A stretch of 64,000 nt of DNA from Nitzschia sp. DOCU1 (lineage: Eukaryota > Bacillariophyta > Bacillariophyceae > Bacillariales > Bacillariaceae). Shown one piece after another: positions 20,769 to 31,608 of the stretch (the stretch's first letter is position 1; the number at the start of each line of letters is the position of its first letter). The translations under genes were made by a program, and so were the position numbers. Where the stretch lies: the NCBI GenBank assembly GCA_951394045.1, contig OX595999.1, positions 248,001-312,000 of the forward strand, given 5' to 3'. The notes below the pieces were generated by a model. The model had not been told where the DNA came from and ran no database searches. It saw only the letters and a program-made list of their open reading frames with translations.

Positions 20769-21530
20769 CGAATGTCCTCGTTAGCTGCTTTTCTGCGAAA
20801 AACTCCTGAATACCTGTTCTCCTTTCCGCTGAAGTCTGGACAATACCTGTAATCCAAACGCCGCCGCAGTCTCAATTTGGTGGTAACTGTAGCTTCTAGG
20901 ACGGCTCAAAAGTCCTTGACAGCTCCTATTCTCCGCAAAGTCAACTTCTCAGCCGTTCTTCCAGGCCCAACCATCCCCCTCGGGATCCGAGTTTCCATCA
21001 CTAATGGTTCGATGAACACTACTGCCTACCGTAGTACTGGATTGATAGGCAGCAAGTCATGACGACTCCATTTCCGGTTCTCTACGGTAGTCTTCTTAAG
21101 CCATCACGGCTATGCGTTCCAGACCAACCCGGGCGATCTCGTAATCCACGTTTTACCAATCTGGCGTCCACTTTTTCCCGGGCGAAGCCAGGTAATAGTG
21201 TAGGCCCAAATGTCCTAGTTAGCTACTTTTCTGCGAAAAACTCCTGAATACTTGTTTTCCTTTCTGCTTAAATCTTGACAATAATACCTGCACTCCAAAC
21301 GCCGCCGCAGTCTCAATTTGGTGGTAACTGTAGCTTCTAGGACGGCTCAAAAGTCCTTGATAGCTCCTATTCTCCGCAAAGTCAACTCTATAGTTCTTCG
21401 CTTCTCACCAGCCGTTCATCTTCCAGGCACAACAACCCCCCTCGGGATCCGGATTTCCATCACTAATGGTACCAGGTACGATGAACACTACTACCGGTAG
21501 TACTGGATTGATATAGCCAGGACGCAAAAC
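20769..21530 (-). pseudogene. Two decayed tandem copies of the 3' end of sulfotransferase 2
   Basis: The blocks 20769-21060 and ~21209-21530 are direct repeats of each other (shared GTCTCAATTTGGTGGTAACT at 20869 and 21309). Both resemble the minus-strand 3' end of the adjacent sulfotransferase gene. For example GAACACTACTGCC..ACTGGATTGATAG matches the gene near 21720, and CCAGACCAACCCGGGCGATCTCGTAATCCACG matches it near 21595 with a few changes. A minus-strand frame reads ISDGNPDPEG against TSDGKSDSWG in the gene. Frames are broken by stops, so these are relics of local duplication. Confidence 0.6.
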
Positions 21531-21534
21531 GTTA

Positions 21535-22500
21535 TTAATACTTCTTGTTCTCTTTTCCGCTAGAGTCGTCACCAAAGTCAATCTTTCGCCGCTCCAGACC
21601 GAACCTGGCGATTTCGTAATCCACGGCATACCTGGCTTCGACCTTTCTTTCCAACTCCGGCGTATAGAAATTGGCAAGGCGACCCCAAGAGTCCGACTTC
21701 CCATCGCTCGTGGCGTGATGAACACTGCTACTGGATTGATAGATCCGCTCGGTCCCGTCGGGGCCCCAACCGGACTTGCCGTATTCATCCCAAGCCCCAA
21801 TATGCTTCAAGAGTTTCTCCGCATCCGTCTCCAAAGTCTCCATATGCCCGACAAAGTCGAGCAAAGGTAGATACTTTGGCTCCATACGTTGGCTTTGGGG
21901 TCGCCAATGTGTATCGAGACATCTCTCAGTCAAGTCAAAAAATCCCTCAAATGTTTGAGCTTGCTCCCAGCATTCTTGACGTGTCTTGCAGCATGCACCC
22001 ACGACATAAGTCGCATTCTCATGAAGAACCTTGTCAAGATATGCCGATAGAAATCGCTCTTTGGGATCTCGGACGATAATGGCACGTGTCCACTCGGGCG
22101 AGTTGATGATCTCCGTAGCATACGTCCTGTTGAGGTGATTGAGATACGTTAATCCATTCGTTCGCGTATTGTGGGGAAATTTGGTCTTCCAGTCTTTGTA
22201 GCCCTTCATACGCCGGAAAAGTTGTTTCCAAACTGTACAGGAAACCTTTGGGACATAAAAGAAAATCAGCTTGTGGCTCTCCGCCACAATGGGCGCCGCG
22301 CCCAGATGGCTGCTATAAATATAGTCGTCGGCTTCCACCAAAACCGAGGTTGGTCGACCTGATCTGAAAGCGTATTTATCGTCACTTAGACCACTCACGC
22401 TTCGAGAGACTTGCGAGTCTAGCAATGTGATCTCTGCCAATTTCCAGCAACCCGCTGCGATGATAAAAGCAGCCGCGAACTTCATGATGGGGAATGTCAT
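21535..22500 (-). CDS. Golgi-type carbohydrate sulfotransferase-like protein 2
   Basis: The open frame runs to 22596 but begins there with TTG. The first ATG (22500) gives a 321-residue protein whose N-terminus is directly a membrane anchor (MTFPIMKFAAAFIIAAGCW). The 5'-phosphosulfate loop VPKVSCTVWKQLFRR (~82-97) and 3'-phosphate motif RAIIVRDPKERFLSAY (~139-154) match those of the gene at 4539-6101, and the following CC pair (VGACCKTRQEC) is also shared. The Gln-rich insert of the paralogue is absent. PAPS-dependent sulfation in the Golgi is expected; the acceptor is unknown. Confidence 0.8.
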   Translation of the reverse strand: MTFPIMKFAAAFIIAAGCWKLAEITLLDSQVSRSVSGLSDDKYAFRSGRPTSVLVEADDYIYSSHLGAAPIVAESHKLIFFYVPKVSCTVWKQLFRRMKGYKDWKTKFPHNTRTNGLTYLNHLNRTYATEIINSPEWTRAIIVRDPKERFLSAYLDKVLHENATYVVGACCKTRQECWEQAQTFEGFFDLTERCLDTHWRPQSQRMEPKYLPLLDFVGHMETLETDAEKLLKHIGAWDEYGKSGWGPDGTERIYQSSSSVHHATSDGKSDSWGRLANFYTPELERKVEARYAVDYEIARFGLERRKIDFGDDSSGKENKKY

Positions 22501-23408
22501 GGTTGTTACGACACTTTGAACGGCGTAGCTTGTTGCTTCTGTTTTGAGGTTGTGTTGATGGCCAGCCGTCAGGCGTAATCCGCGAGATGAAGGCAAAAGT
22601 GTCCTCGTCGTTCGGATCGTGTCTTAACTTCTCTAGAGACCTGCTGTCGTTGGATGTCTCTCAAACCGCCCGCTGTGTCGAAGGTTTCGGAAGATGGTTT
22701 CCTTGGCACGAAATTTCGAAATTTGGGGAAGGGAGGGACAAAAATCTGTATGTTGACGAAATGAACTTTCTACGTCACTGTATATTGATTACTCGCCGGC
22801 CGCTCCGAATCTCTAAAATGGACCACTTGGATTCACATGTTGTCATACCTCACGAAACCACGTCATCACACGTTGCCCCAGCATGCAATCCCAAAATCAT
22901 TTGGGTCGCTATCATAGCTACAGTAGTCTATCCCGCTGTAGCAATCAGAATCAGAAATCGATGAGGTCCCAGCATCTGGCGATGGCCGTCTTTGATGTCG
23001 ACAGGAAGAAACCTAGAACGCTAATTCATTTGGCTTTGTAGCCGTCTAATCCCAGGCAAAGAGGCGCTACGGTGAGTGATGATGGGCCCGAAGACGGAGC
23101 TATAGGAGTCAGGAGAGCGATGGGCTGCTGCCCAAAAGCATTGGTGGCATAAACAATCATGGTCAAAAGCAAAGAGGCTACTAGTCGGAAAGGAGCAAAT
23201 GATTGAGAGCATGAAATCTTAATTTATTTACATTGTGATGGTGAGAGACCAAAATCTCCTTTATTGCCAATATGGTAGTCCGCGATAAAGGAGTGATAGG
23301 AGAGCCAAAATATTATTACTCTCGTCGGAAGAAGATACCTCTCCAACAACGCGGGGCAAAACCGTCGCTTTAAAGAAGGAGCAACCTTCTAGACACGCAT
23401 CTGCCGCC
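22501..23408. other. Intergenic
   Basis: The stretch is the promoter side of sulfotransferase 2 and the 3' side of the globin gene. The 125-codon plus frame at 22587-22964 has no recognisable domain and is not called. Confidence 0.45.
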
Positions 23409-23987
23409 TTAAGCTCGGACATTCCTTTGCGCTCGAATCATATCGTACGACAGAGCCCCGTATACTTCGACCCAGTCAGACTTTGTCTCAACGTTGAAAT
23501 CCTTCTCGCCAAGATGTTCTTGGATGGTTTCAATCAAAGCACGTCCCATACTGGGGAAATACTCAGGCTTGACACCATATCGCACGTGCTTCTCTCCAAG
23601 CTCCAAGAGAATTTCCGTCAAGATTTCGATATCAGGGCCCAACATGGACAAGGCCTTGTCGATCATTTGAATGAAATACTTGGCGTGCTTGATGAATCGT
23701 GCACTCTTCACCACCTCCTCCGCTTGAGGGTCCATATCCTTGGGGAATCCAAAAATACGTTGAGCATCGGGTTCAAGGGTAAAAAGCCTGAAAAGAGGAA
23801 AAACAAACGCAGTCAGAATACGGCGATGGTTTGGGGGGCGGCGCATAAATCCAACCATCATGCCAGTCGCGACTTACTTTTGGAAGAGCTTGGTTCCAAT
23901 CTTCTCTTCATAGTTTTCTGAACGTCGTACTTTCTCCCAACTCTCAATCACGTTGGAAACAGTGCTGTAGCTCATATCGGCGACCAT
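23409..23987 (-). CDS. Neuroglobin-like single-domain globin, two exons
   Basis: Exon 1 is 23878-23987 and exon 2 is 23409-23787, split by a 90-bp intron (23788-23877, GTAAGT..TTTTCAG). The joined frame encodes 162 residues. The globin fold is clear: helix A Trp17 (VIESWEKV), B/C region LFQKLFTLEPD, CD Phe (IFGFPKD), distal His71 (FIKHAKYFI) and proximal His104 (GEKHVRYGVKPEYF). The His-to-His spacing of 33 is closer to neuroglobin than to myoglobin. It should bind haem and O2 or NO in the cytosol; there is no targeting signal. The ATG at 23987 sits in a good context (CAAGATGG). The gene is divergent from the cyclase-PDE gene at 25730. Confidence 0.88.
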
Positions 23988-25729
23988 CTTGGCGTTTGTT
24001 TGTTTGTTTTCTTCGAAAGGAGGAGAAGTGGGGCGAAAGCAATTTTGAATCTTGCGATGTTGGATTTGTGAGAATGTCCCTCCGTGGAATGATTGTTGTC
24101 GTTCTGAGCGAAACATCGTTCGACGATCGCTTTTTTTGGCTGGCCGTGCCGTTGTTGAGGCATCTTAGATTGGGGGTTCTCCGACGGTGAAGTCCTACTG
24201 GGAAAGAACGTAGCAATATCTATTTCAGGCCACGTAAGCTCGTTTGCGGGTCTTTTCATCACCTCTGTGGGACCCTCCCGTTGAAGTTCTTGCAATGACA
24301 TTTCAGTCATTATAGCCTCGCGCGGTCCTGGGGAATCACAAGGAATGTTCGCGTACAATCTTGGATATATATACAGGTGCTTGAACAATTCACAAGACCA
24401 AGTTAATTATGGAAATCACTTGGATGAGAAACTCCTGTGTTCGTGGATCGACCCGAGGTTTTCTGTAAAGTAGTCGACTGTAGGCGGAAAGTTGGTTCCA
24501 GGGGAAGGCATGATGTCAATCAGGCCCTTCGTTTTGAAGAAAATTCGACGACCGAAAATGTCAATCGTAACTTTTACTTAACAATATTTCATACCGAAAT
24601 GTCAGTGGGTCTTTTTCAGCTATCTTGAAACATCAGGACATTTTAAGCTTCAATATTGAGGCATAGGCATCTTAATCTTCCTCCCTTGTACGTGGGCGAG
24701 GGAACATCCCAAGCAGCTGCCCCTCAATCAAGCAAGGCTACCCAAATCACTCACCGGTTGCCTTCTGTACGATACGAAGTATGCTACTTTCACCATGACC
24801 GCCAAAGAAATGCCAGTAACTCTACTAAAAAGTACGGCAAGAATCACGAATCTGCTGCAACCAAGAGGGCATCAAGAATACAACCCTACAGTCAATGCTA
24901 CTGCTACTTATGAATCGCAGCGACGGCAGCAGTAGTATCCGTGTGAGAACCAAAGGACCTCTGCTCCTATCTACCGGTAGCTGGAGCAAGGAGCAAGAAC
25001 ATCAAAAGTTAATCTAGTGATCCTATGGTGACAACGAAACTATTTGCTGGGATTGTAGATCTGGAAGTAACTACTACCTGATACTAATATCACTACGGCG
25101 GATAGCGTCCGACGCACGACGGTCCGTCGTGCGATCAAATGTTGGCGTTACGTATGATACTGGTAATGGGCCCAAGAAGCCTTCCCAGCCATGGAACTAT
25201 GTATTGTTGACACCGGAGTTCTGCTAGAGAATACAACTTGAAAATTTTATTTAACAGTTTCAATGTCGTATTTACCTTCAAAGCAATGTGGAAGCAAACC
25301 CGTTGGGACTGTTCCGTGTGCAACCAGAGAAAAGTTCCAGGAAGAGAAATCACTGAAGAATGTCGAGACACTTTAATCTCATCACGGTACAAATCGCCGA
25401 ATGCTTTTCTTCCAAATGATATATTTATATAAGCCTTTCTCAAGTGACTTTAATAGGTGATCGCGATCGAATATCCGCTGCCCGGAGATGACATTTTCAG
25501 AAACGTCGAATGCAGCTGAAGATGAGCGTATCGACAGTACCTGTTTACCCACCCAAGAATGACGTTCTCGGGGCTCAATCCATCATGCATCATTTGAGTG
25601 GTAAATGATGGAAGGAGATTGCCTTTTCCAACAAAAAAAGATTCGGGCGAAAAAAGGAAACAAGTCAAAGAGCACGTCATAAAAAGCTTGACAGAGCAGT
25701 TGTTAAACTCATCATCTCTGTCGATAACC
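23988..25729. promoter_or_regulatory. Shared upstream region of globin and cyclase-PDE gene A
   Basis: This is 1.74 kb between two divergent start codons with no supported gene inside. It contains a 21-bp perfect palindrome at 25113-25133. It probably carries both promoters; no specific site can be assigned. Confidence 0.4.
25113..25133. repeat. Perfect 21-bp palindrome
   Basis: CGCACGACGG and CCGTCGTGCG are exact reverse complements around a single T. It could form a hairpin or serve as a symmetric protein-binding site. It lies in the gap between the globin and cyclase genes. Confidence 0.6.
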
Positions 25730-28700
25730 ATGTTGTCTCCTGCAGATGTCGAAAAGGACTATTCGGACCATGATGGTCAGTCACTGTCCGATAGCGCGAG
25801 TGGGGCTGCAAACTCGGGCACGAACGGCGATGATTCCAGCACCAAAACTCCAACAAGTCATCAAAACAGCTCTACCACTGGTACGAGCCAAACTGGGAGC
25901 AACGCCAAGGGCATCCCGGATGAAATAATGGCATCCAAAGAGAATCGAGCCGTGAATCGATCGCGTATCGTGGTATTGTTCGTGCTTTTGTCGTCTGCTA
26001 CCATTGCTGGCGTCATGACCTGGTATTGGGCGACAGATGCCGAGCAGAAGAGCTTTGAGAGTCAGGTAAGCTCGGGTTCTTCCTTCTCTGTTTTATGCAG
26101 AGTGTGGCTCAAGTCTTACCCATCGCTTTATCTGCTGCCTGTCGATTCTAGTTTGAAGATCTTGCTAATGAGATCGAAGATGTATCGAAAAATAACGCCG
26201 AAAATATCTTCAGAGTGGCCGAGAGTTTCAGTACTTCGGTCACATCGGCTGCCCTGGCAGCAGGCGAGACCTTCCCGAACGTGACTATTCCTCACTTCGA
26301 GGTCCGTGGAGAAGCTTATCGTCTTGTCACTAATGCCGTGCAGGTGGCGTTTACTCCCATTGTCACCGACTTGGATGCTTGGAACGAGTATTCTTGGGCA
26401 AATCAGGGCTGGATTCAAGACAGCTATGATTACCGAGGGGATGACATGGTACCAGTACCGATTGAGAAGGTTTACTCCAAGAACGAAGATGGCAAGCATT
26501 TGCTAGAGACTCCTGGCAAGCCGGAGTACTGCCCGTTATGGCAAGAGAGTGCAGCTCCTCATGACACCGGTGTCATCAACTACAACATGCTCACTCACCC
26601 GATCTTCGAATTCGACTTCGACCTCATGCGGGACACAGGGAACTCGGTTCTCTCGAAAGCATTCGATGTCTCTACGCTTCTTGGCGCGGGGGCTATTCTG
26701 GATATCGGCGGTGATGGTCTAATAGAGCCCGAGAGTCTCTTTTTTGAACCCGTTTATGATTCCTTCGACAAAATTGAAAGATCTATTGTCGGTGCCATCA
26801 TTACGGTGATTCCTTGGGACCTTTATTTTCAAAACCTTGTGCATGAGGGCTCTGAAGGCCTAGTTTGTGTCTTGAGGGATACATGTGGAGGCGTGTTTAC
26901 TTACAAGGTCGATGGTCCGCAAGCCAAGTATCGGGGCATCGGGGATCACCACAATCCAAAATACGACTATTTGGAGCAAGTAATCCCATTCGGGCCGTCA
27001 ATTGATTTTTCTCAGGCTGACGATGACGCCGAAGAAGATCACTGTCGCTTTTCTCTGCACATCTTTCCCACCCAGGAGTTCGAAGACGCCTACCATACCA
27101 ACGGTCCGGCAATCTTCACTGTCGTTGTAATTATGGTATTTATCTTCACGACAATGGTCTTCGTCATGTACGACTATTTGGTTCAGAGGCGACAAGATAA
27201 GGTCCAAAGTGCTGCACTCAGGTCCAACGCGATCGTCTCGTCCTTGTTCCCTGCCGAGGTTCGAGAACGTCTCTATCAGCAAAAAGAAGAACTCAAGCCT
27301 GTCAAGAGCAACAAGCCCGGCTATGATCCGGCTCCAAAGTTTCGACTCAAGTCCTATTTGGATGACGATCAGAAACACGATACAGAAAATGAAGACGAAG
27401 GGAAGCTGGATACACATATCCCTGAAATGTTCGAGACCAAGCCAATTGCTGATCTCTTTCCTGCAACCACAGTCATGTTCGCCGACATTGCTGGCTTCAC
27501 TGCTTGGTCTTCGGTCCGAGAACCCTCTCAAGTCTTCACTCTTTTGGAAACGGTGTATAGAGCGTTCGATATGCTGGTACGTCATCTTAGTAAGAAGTCT
27601 CGCCCGTGTAGTAGCTGCTTGGGTTTCTGACTTTTTTGCTTCATCCCGTGACAGGCGAAAAAACGCCGAGTCTTCAAGGTCGAAACTGTGGGGTAAGTCG
27701 CCCGATTCAAATTATAATATTGTGTCACAGAAAGATATCCTCATCCCATTAACTTCATTTCTTTCCTTCGGTGCAGAGATTGCTATGTGGCCGTGACAGG
27801 TCTTCCTGAACCTCGGAAAGATCACGCCGTTGTGATGGCTAGATTCGCGAGGGATTGCATGACAAGGATGAATGAGTTAAGCCATCAGCTCGAGGTTACA
27901 CTCGGACCAGATACCGGTGAGTTCGTGGATTATTTACTTGGCTCTCGCTTTTGACTCTATGCCTTCCTTTTGCAATGGCCTTCCATAGAAGAATTCGTTT
28001 TTCTGTCTAACCCTTAATCTAACCCTGATACAGGCGATTTGGCAATGAGGTTTGGAGTAAGTCGACGGTGAACAATGAAAACGCCTGGTACACGTGGTCT
28101 AATTTCATTCGTTTTCTCTCGTAGTTGCACAGTGGTCCTGTTACTGCTGGCGTCCTTCGCGGTGAAAAATCGCGATTCCAGCTCTTTGGGGACACGGTTA
28201 ACACAGCGGCTCGAATCGAAAGTACAGGTCTTCGCAACCGAATCCACATTAGGTACGTTTGGCAATGTTTCAAGCTGCTGTGATCTGCGCTTGTTGTTGT
28301 TCACAATGAAATCTTACATCGTGTCAAAAATGCAGTCAAGAAACCGCGGATCAGCTCAAAGCTGGTGGCAAGGAGCACTGGTTTGTTACTCGGACCGACA
28401 CTGTGGTGGCAAAGGGCAAAGGAGAAATGCAGACCTACTGGCTCCTTCCCAAGGAAAACTCCCTTGCAGCCGACTTCAACGAGGAAGTAGCCGAGGAAAA
28501 CGAGCTGCTGAAGAGTTCGAAGATTGCAAGTATCATTCCGCCCAAGTCGCATTCTAGCCAGAAGATTCAAAGACTTGTCGACTGGAACGTGGATGTCCTC
28601 AAGCGACTCCTCAAGCTGACTGTCGCAAAACGAAACGCACAGGAACAAAAGACGATAGCGAATCCAGATGCCCTAGCGATCGCACTAGCAATGAAAGAGA

Positions 28701-29937
28701 AAGAGTTCCTGTATAAGGAGGCACCCTTGGACGAATTCCAAGAGATTGTAACTCTGCCGGCCTTCGATGCTAAGACCCAACGCAATCATCTCAACCCGAA
28801 TGCTGTTCAGCTTCCCCCCAGCGTTGTTCATCAGCTCCGTGCTTACGTCGAAGCGATTGCCGTCATGTACCGCGAGACTCCGTTCCACAATTTTGAGCAC
28901 GCGAGGTACGTTGGCAATACTGTCGGTTTCGACGGCTTCTTTCTTTGTCTGATTCTGACATTATTCCTTTCTTTCTTGTTTATTTCTTTAACCGCAGTCA
29001 TGTCACAATGAGTGTAAGCAAGTTGCTATCGAGAATTGTGGCCCCAGATATTGATGTTGAGGGAGATAATGCTGCGGAGAACTTACACGACCACACGTAT
29101 GGCATTACTAGTGACCCAATGACCCAGTTCGCGGTCGTACTGAGCGCCTTGATTCACGATGTCGATCACGTAGGGATTCCGAACTATTTGCTTGTGACCG
29201 AGAACGAAAAGCTTGCTCGAATCTATAGGAAGAAGTCCGTCGCCGAGCAAAATTCAGTTGACCTTGCCTGGTCGACCTTGATGGAACCGCGTTTCAAGGA
29301 ACTACGTCGCTGCCTCTACACCAGCGTTGACGAGCTTAGTCGATTCCGACAGCTCGTCGTCAACACTGTTCTTGCTACCGACATTTTCGATAAGGAGCTT
29401 CAGACGTTGCGCAAGAGCCGTTGGGAGAAGGCATTCAAGCTTAAGGCCGATACTGATGCTCAGGTCGGAGCCAATCGCAAGGCTACCATCGTTATTGAGC
29501 ATTTGATCCAAGCATCCGATGTTGCCCACACAATGCAACATTGGCACATCTATCAAAAGTGGAACGAGCGTTTGTTCGCGGAAATGACGGTCGCCTACCA
29601 AACTGGAAGGTCTAGCACGGACCCAGCCCCAGGATGGTACCAGGGCGAGTTGGGTTTCTTCGACAACTACATCATTCCACTGGCTAAGAAGCTTCAGGAC
29701 TGCGGGGTCTTTGGGGTAAGCTCCGACGAATACCTGAACTACGCTCTTGAAAACCGTCGAGAGTGGGCCAACAAAGGCGAGGAAGCTGTTGCTAAAATGA
29801 TCGAAAAATACAGAGTGGAAAATAAGTCCTCGCCAGTGGATGAATCCACGCGTAGCGAAGCCGCACTTGCCAAAGTAGGCAAGATGGCAGCCGAGGTGCG
29901 AGATCTCCCGGCCAATGCTGCACCGTATGAGAAATAG
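25730..29937 (+). CDS. Receptor-type class III nucleotide cyclase fused to a PDE domain (gene A), eight exons
   Basis: Exons: 25730-26065, 26152-27576, 27655-27692, 27777-27916, 28034-28056, 28125-28252, 28336-28905 and 28998-29937. All introns are GT-AG and the joined frame is 1199 residues. Order: TM1 ~84-104, an unrecognised sensor-like domain, TM2 ~431-453, cyclase ~545-745 (metal Asp in [11 protein letters not shown] and [27 protein letters not shown]), then PDE with HNFEHAS (~880), [10 protein letters not shown] (~940) and [11 protein letters not shown]. One cyclase domain means it must act as a dimer. The purine-contact residues are Glu (KVETVGD) and Gln (RFQLF), so GTP or ATP preference is unclear. 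The PDE motif reads [12 protein letters not shown] where the invariant Gln is expected. The start was chosen by analogy with paralogue B. Confidence 0.85.
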
Positions 29938-30187
29938 GCATCAAGCCATGCAGCACTTCTTGATGAAATGGCGCTACACTCTATCACTACTACTAGTAGT
30001 GGCGGAGTCGCCACCGTGGGGGTAATTTTATGTTGTAAAGTTTGTAGTAGTATGAATGTCTGCTGCTCATACGGTTAGTCCACCTTACACATGAAGTCAC
30101 GCCAGCCGTTTTGCTGTACTACTAAGAGCGTAGCTAGGTATCTCAGCATCTGAGATGATGTGAGAAGACACGGCCTCTTCCACCTAT
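29938..30187. other. Short intergenic gap and left Copia target site
   Basis: The gap lies between the stop of gene A and the Copia LTR. The last five bases (CCTAT, 30183-30187) are the left target-site duplication of the Copia insertion. Confidence 0.5.
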
Positions 30188-30556
30188 TGTTGAAATTCAA
30201 TTCACGTAGCGCCTGGTATCGCTTCCGTCTGTCCCTTGAACAGTCCGTGATTGAAATAGAATCTCGGTAGAAGTAAAAATCCAGTAGATCTGGTGATAGT
30301 CGTCGAGTCTAAGATATTATAGAAAGTATGAGCTATTCCTCGTATTGTCCTCTTGTCTCTTTCTTCGTCCTCTTTAATCTTTCTTCGGATCTCTTCATCT
30401 CTCCATAGAAATCTCTCGCAGTAGTCATTGCCTGAGTCAGTCGTATTTGATTCGTGTTTCAATGGCTGTAATGCGCCTAATTCTGTCCTCGTGATTCATT
30501 CATCATATGATTCATTCATCATCATGATTCATCATCGCGAAATATCGCGTCCAACA
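30188..30556 (-). repeat. Copia 3' LTR (369 bp)
   Basis: Complete LTR with TGTTG/CAACA ends. It is ~98% like the LTR at 48206-48558, from which it differs by scattered substitutions and a small ATTC-rich expansion near 30510. Confidence 0.85.
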
Positions 30557-30584
30557 CACTCCTGCCGGCCAATCGGATGTAGAT

Positions 30585-31456
30585 CTAGTTTCCCATAATA
30601 GCCTTTCGAAATGCATGAAACTTCGCTCCAGTAAGTGGCTTGGTCATGTAGTCTGCAATCATCTCATCCGTTGGGCGGTATTCGATGGTACTAACATCCT
30701 TTCGCTTGATCAGATCTGTGATGTAGAAGTACTTGATGTCGAAGTGTCGTGTCCTTTTTCCACAACTTTCCTTTCCATTTTGCTCCAACTTCATTGAACT
30801 CATATTGTCTCTGAATATCACGTTCGTAGTCACTTGAATTCCTTGCGCTTCCATGAATCGTCGCGTCCATAGAACTTTCGAAATGATATCGTCCGCTGAA
30901 TTCAATTCTGCTTCGGTAGAACTTCGCGAATTGGTTTTCTGCTTTGTAGAAATGGTAGTAGGACAACCATGACCGAGTGTCATAGCAGCGCCGGTGTGAC
31001 TCATGTCTGGATGGACCGCGAATACTGCGTCCAAATACCATTTGATCACGTTGAGACTATCTGCCTTCAGCCTCATCACGTCCTCTTTGGTAGTTTTCAA
31101 GAACTCCATCATACGCTTGAGTTTCTCGCAGTCGCTCTTGTTAGGATTGCGTACTCGCGTAGTCAAAAATGAAATTGCGGGTTGTAGATCCTGTCTTCCA
31201 CGTTTGCTTAGAAACAAACCCGTCATGACGTCTCGACCTTCATATGCGTCGATCACTCCTGTAATGAGTATTGCGTCTCTACTCGCGGTTGGGCTCGATG
31301 CATCGTCCTTGTCGATATAAGTGCGTTGTATGCTGCCATTTGCACACGCTCGACCTTAATTGTTCCATCGCGCTTTTCCGTGAGAAAAATGAGACTCTCC
31401 ATAGCGCGGCGCTTTTCTCCGGTCGTTAACGATTCAGCTTTCGCAGGTTCAAACAC
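30585..31456 (-). pseudogene. Copia RT (deleted core) and RNase H
   Basis: The N-terminal RT piece (LTEKRDGTIK, ~31253-31456) is out of frame with the next segment. That segment begins like the RT start (GVIDAYEGRDV) and then jumps near 31220-31230 directly to the late RT/RNase H connection (GLFLSKRGRQDLQPAISFL). The catalytic YVDD region is absent. The RNase H part is recognisable (SRSSTEAELNSADD, RHFDIKYFYI, DYMTKPL). Confidence 0.8.
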
Positions 31457-31608
31457 GGTGCGATCGTGTAATTAAGACTGTAAGTTTGCGCATGCTGTTT
31501 TGTTCCAACGTAGTCCTTGCCATTGTATCTCTCGTCGAGGTGGCATAACACTCTCGCAATCACCTTTGCTGTGTCCAACGCATATTCAACAATCTCTTCC
31601 TGCTTGGC

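Noticed and set aside
27577..27654. Possible frameshift in gene A at the exon 2/3 junction
   Set aside because: With the GT-AG intron 27577-27654 removed, the frame continues as [13 protein letters not shown], matching gene B exactly in length.
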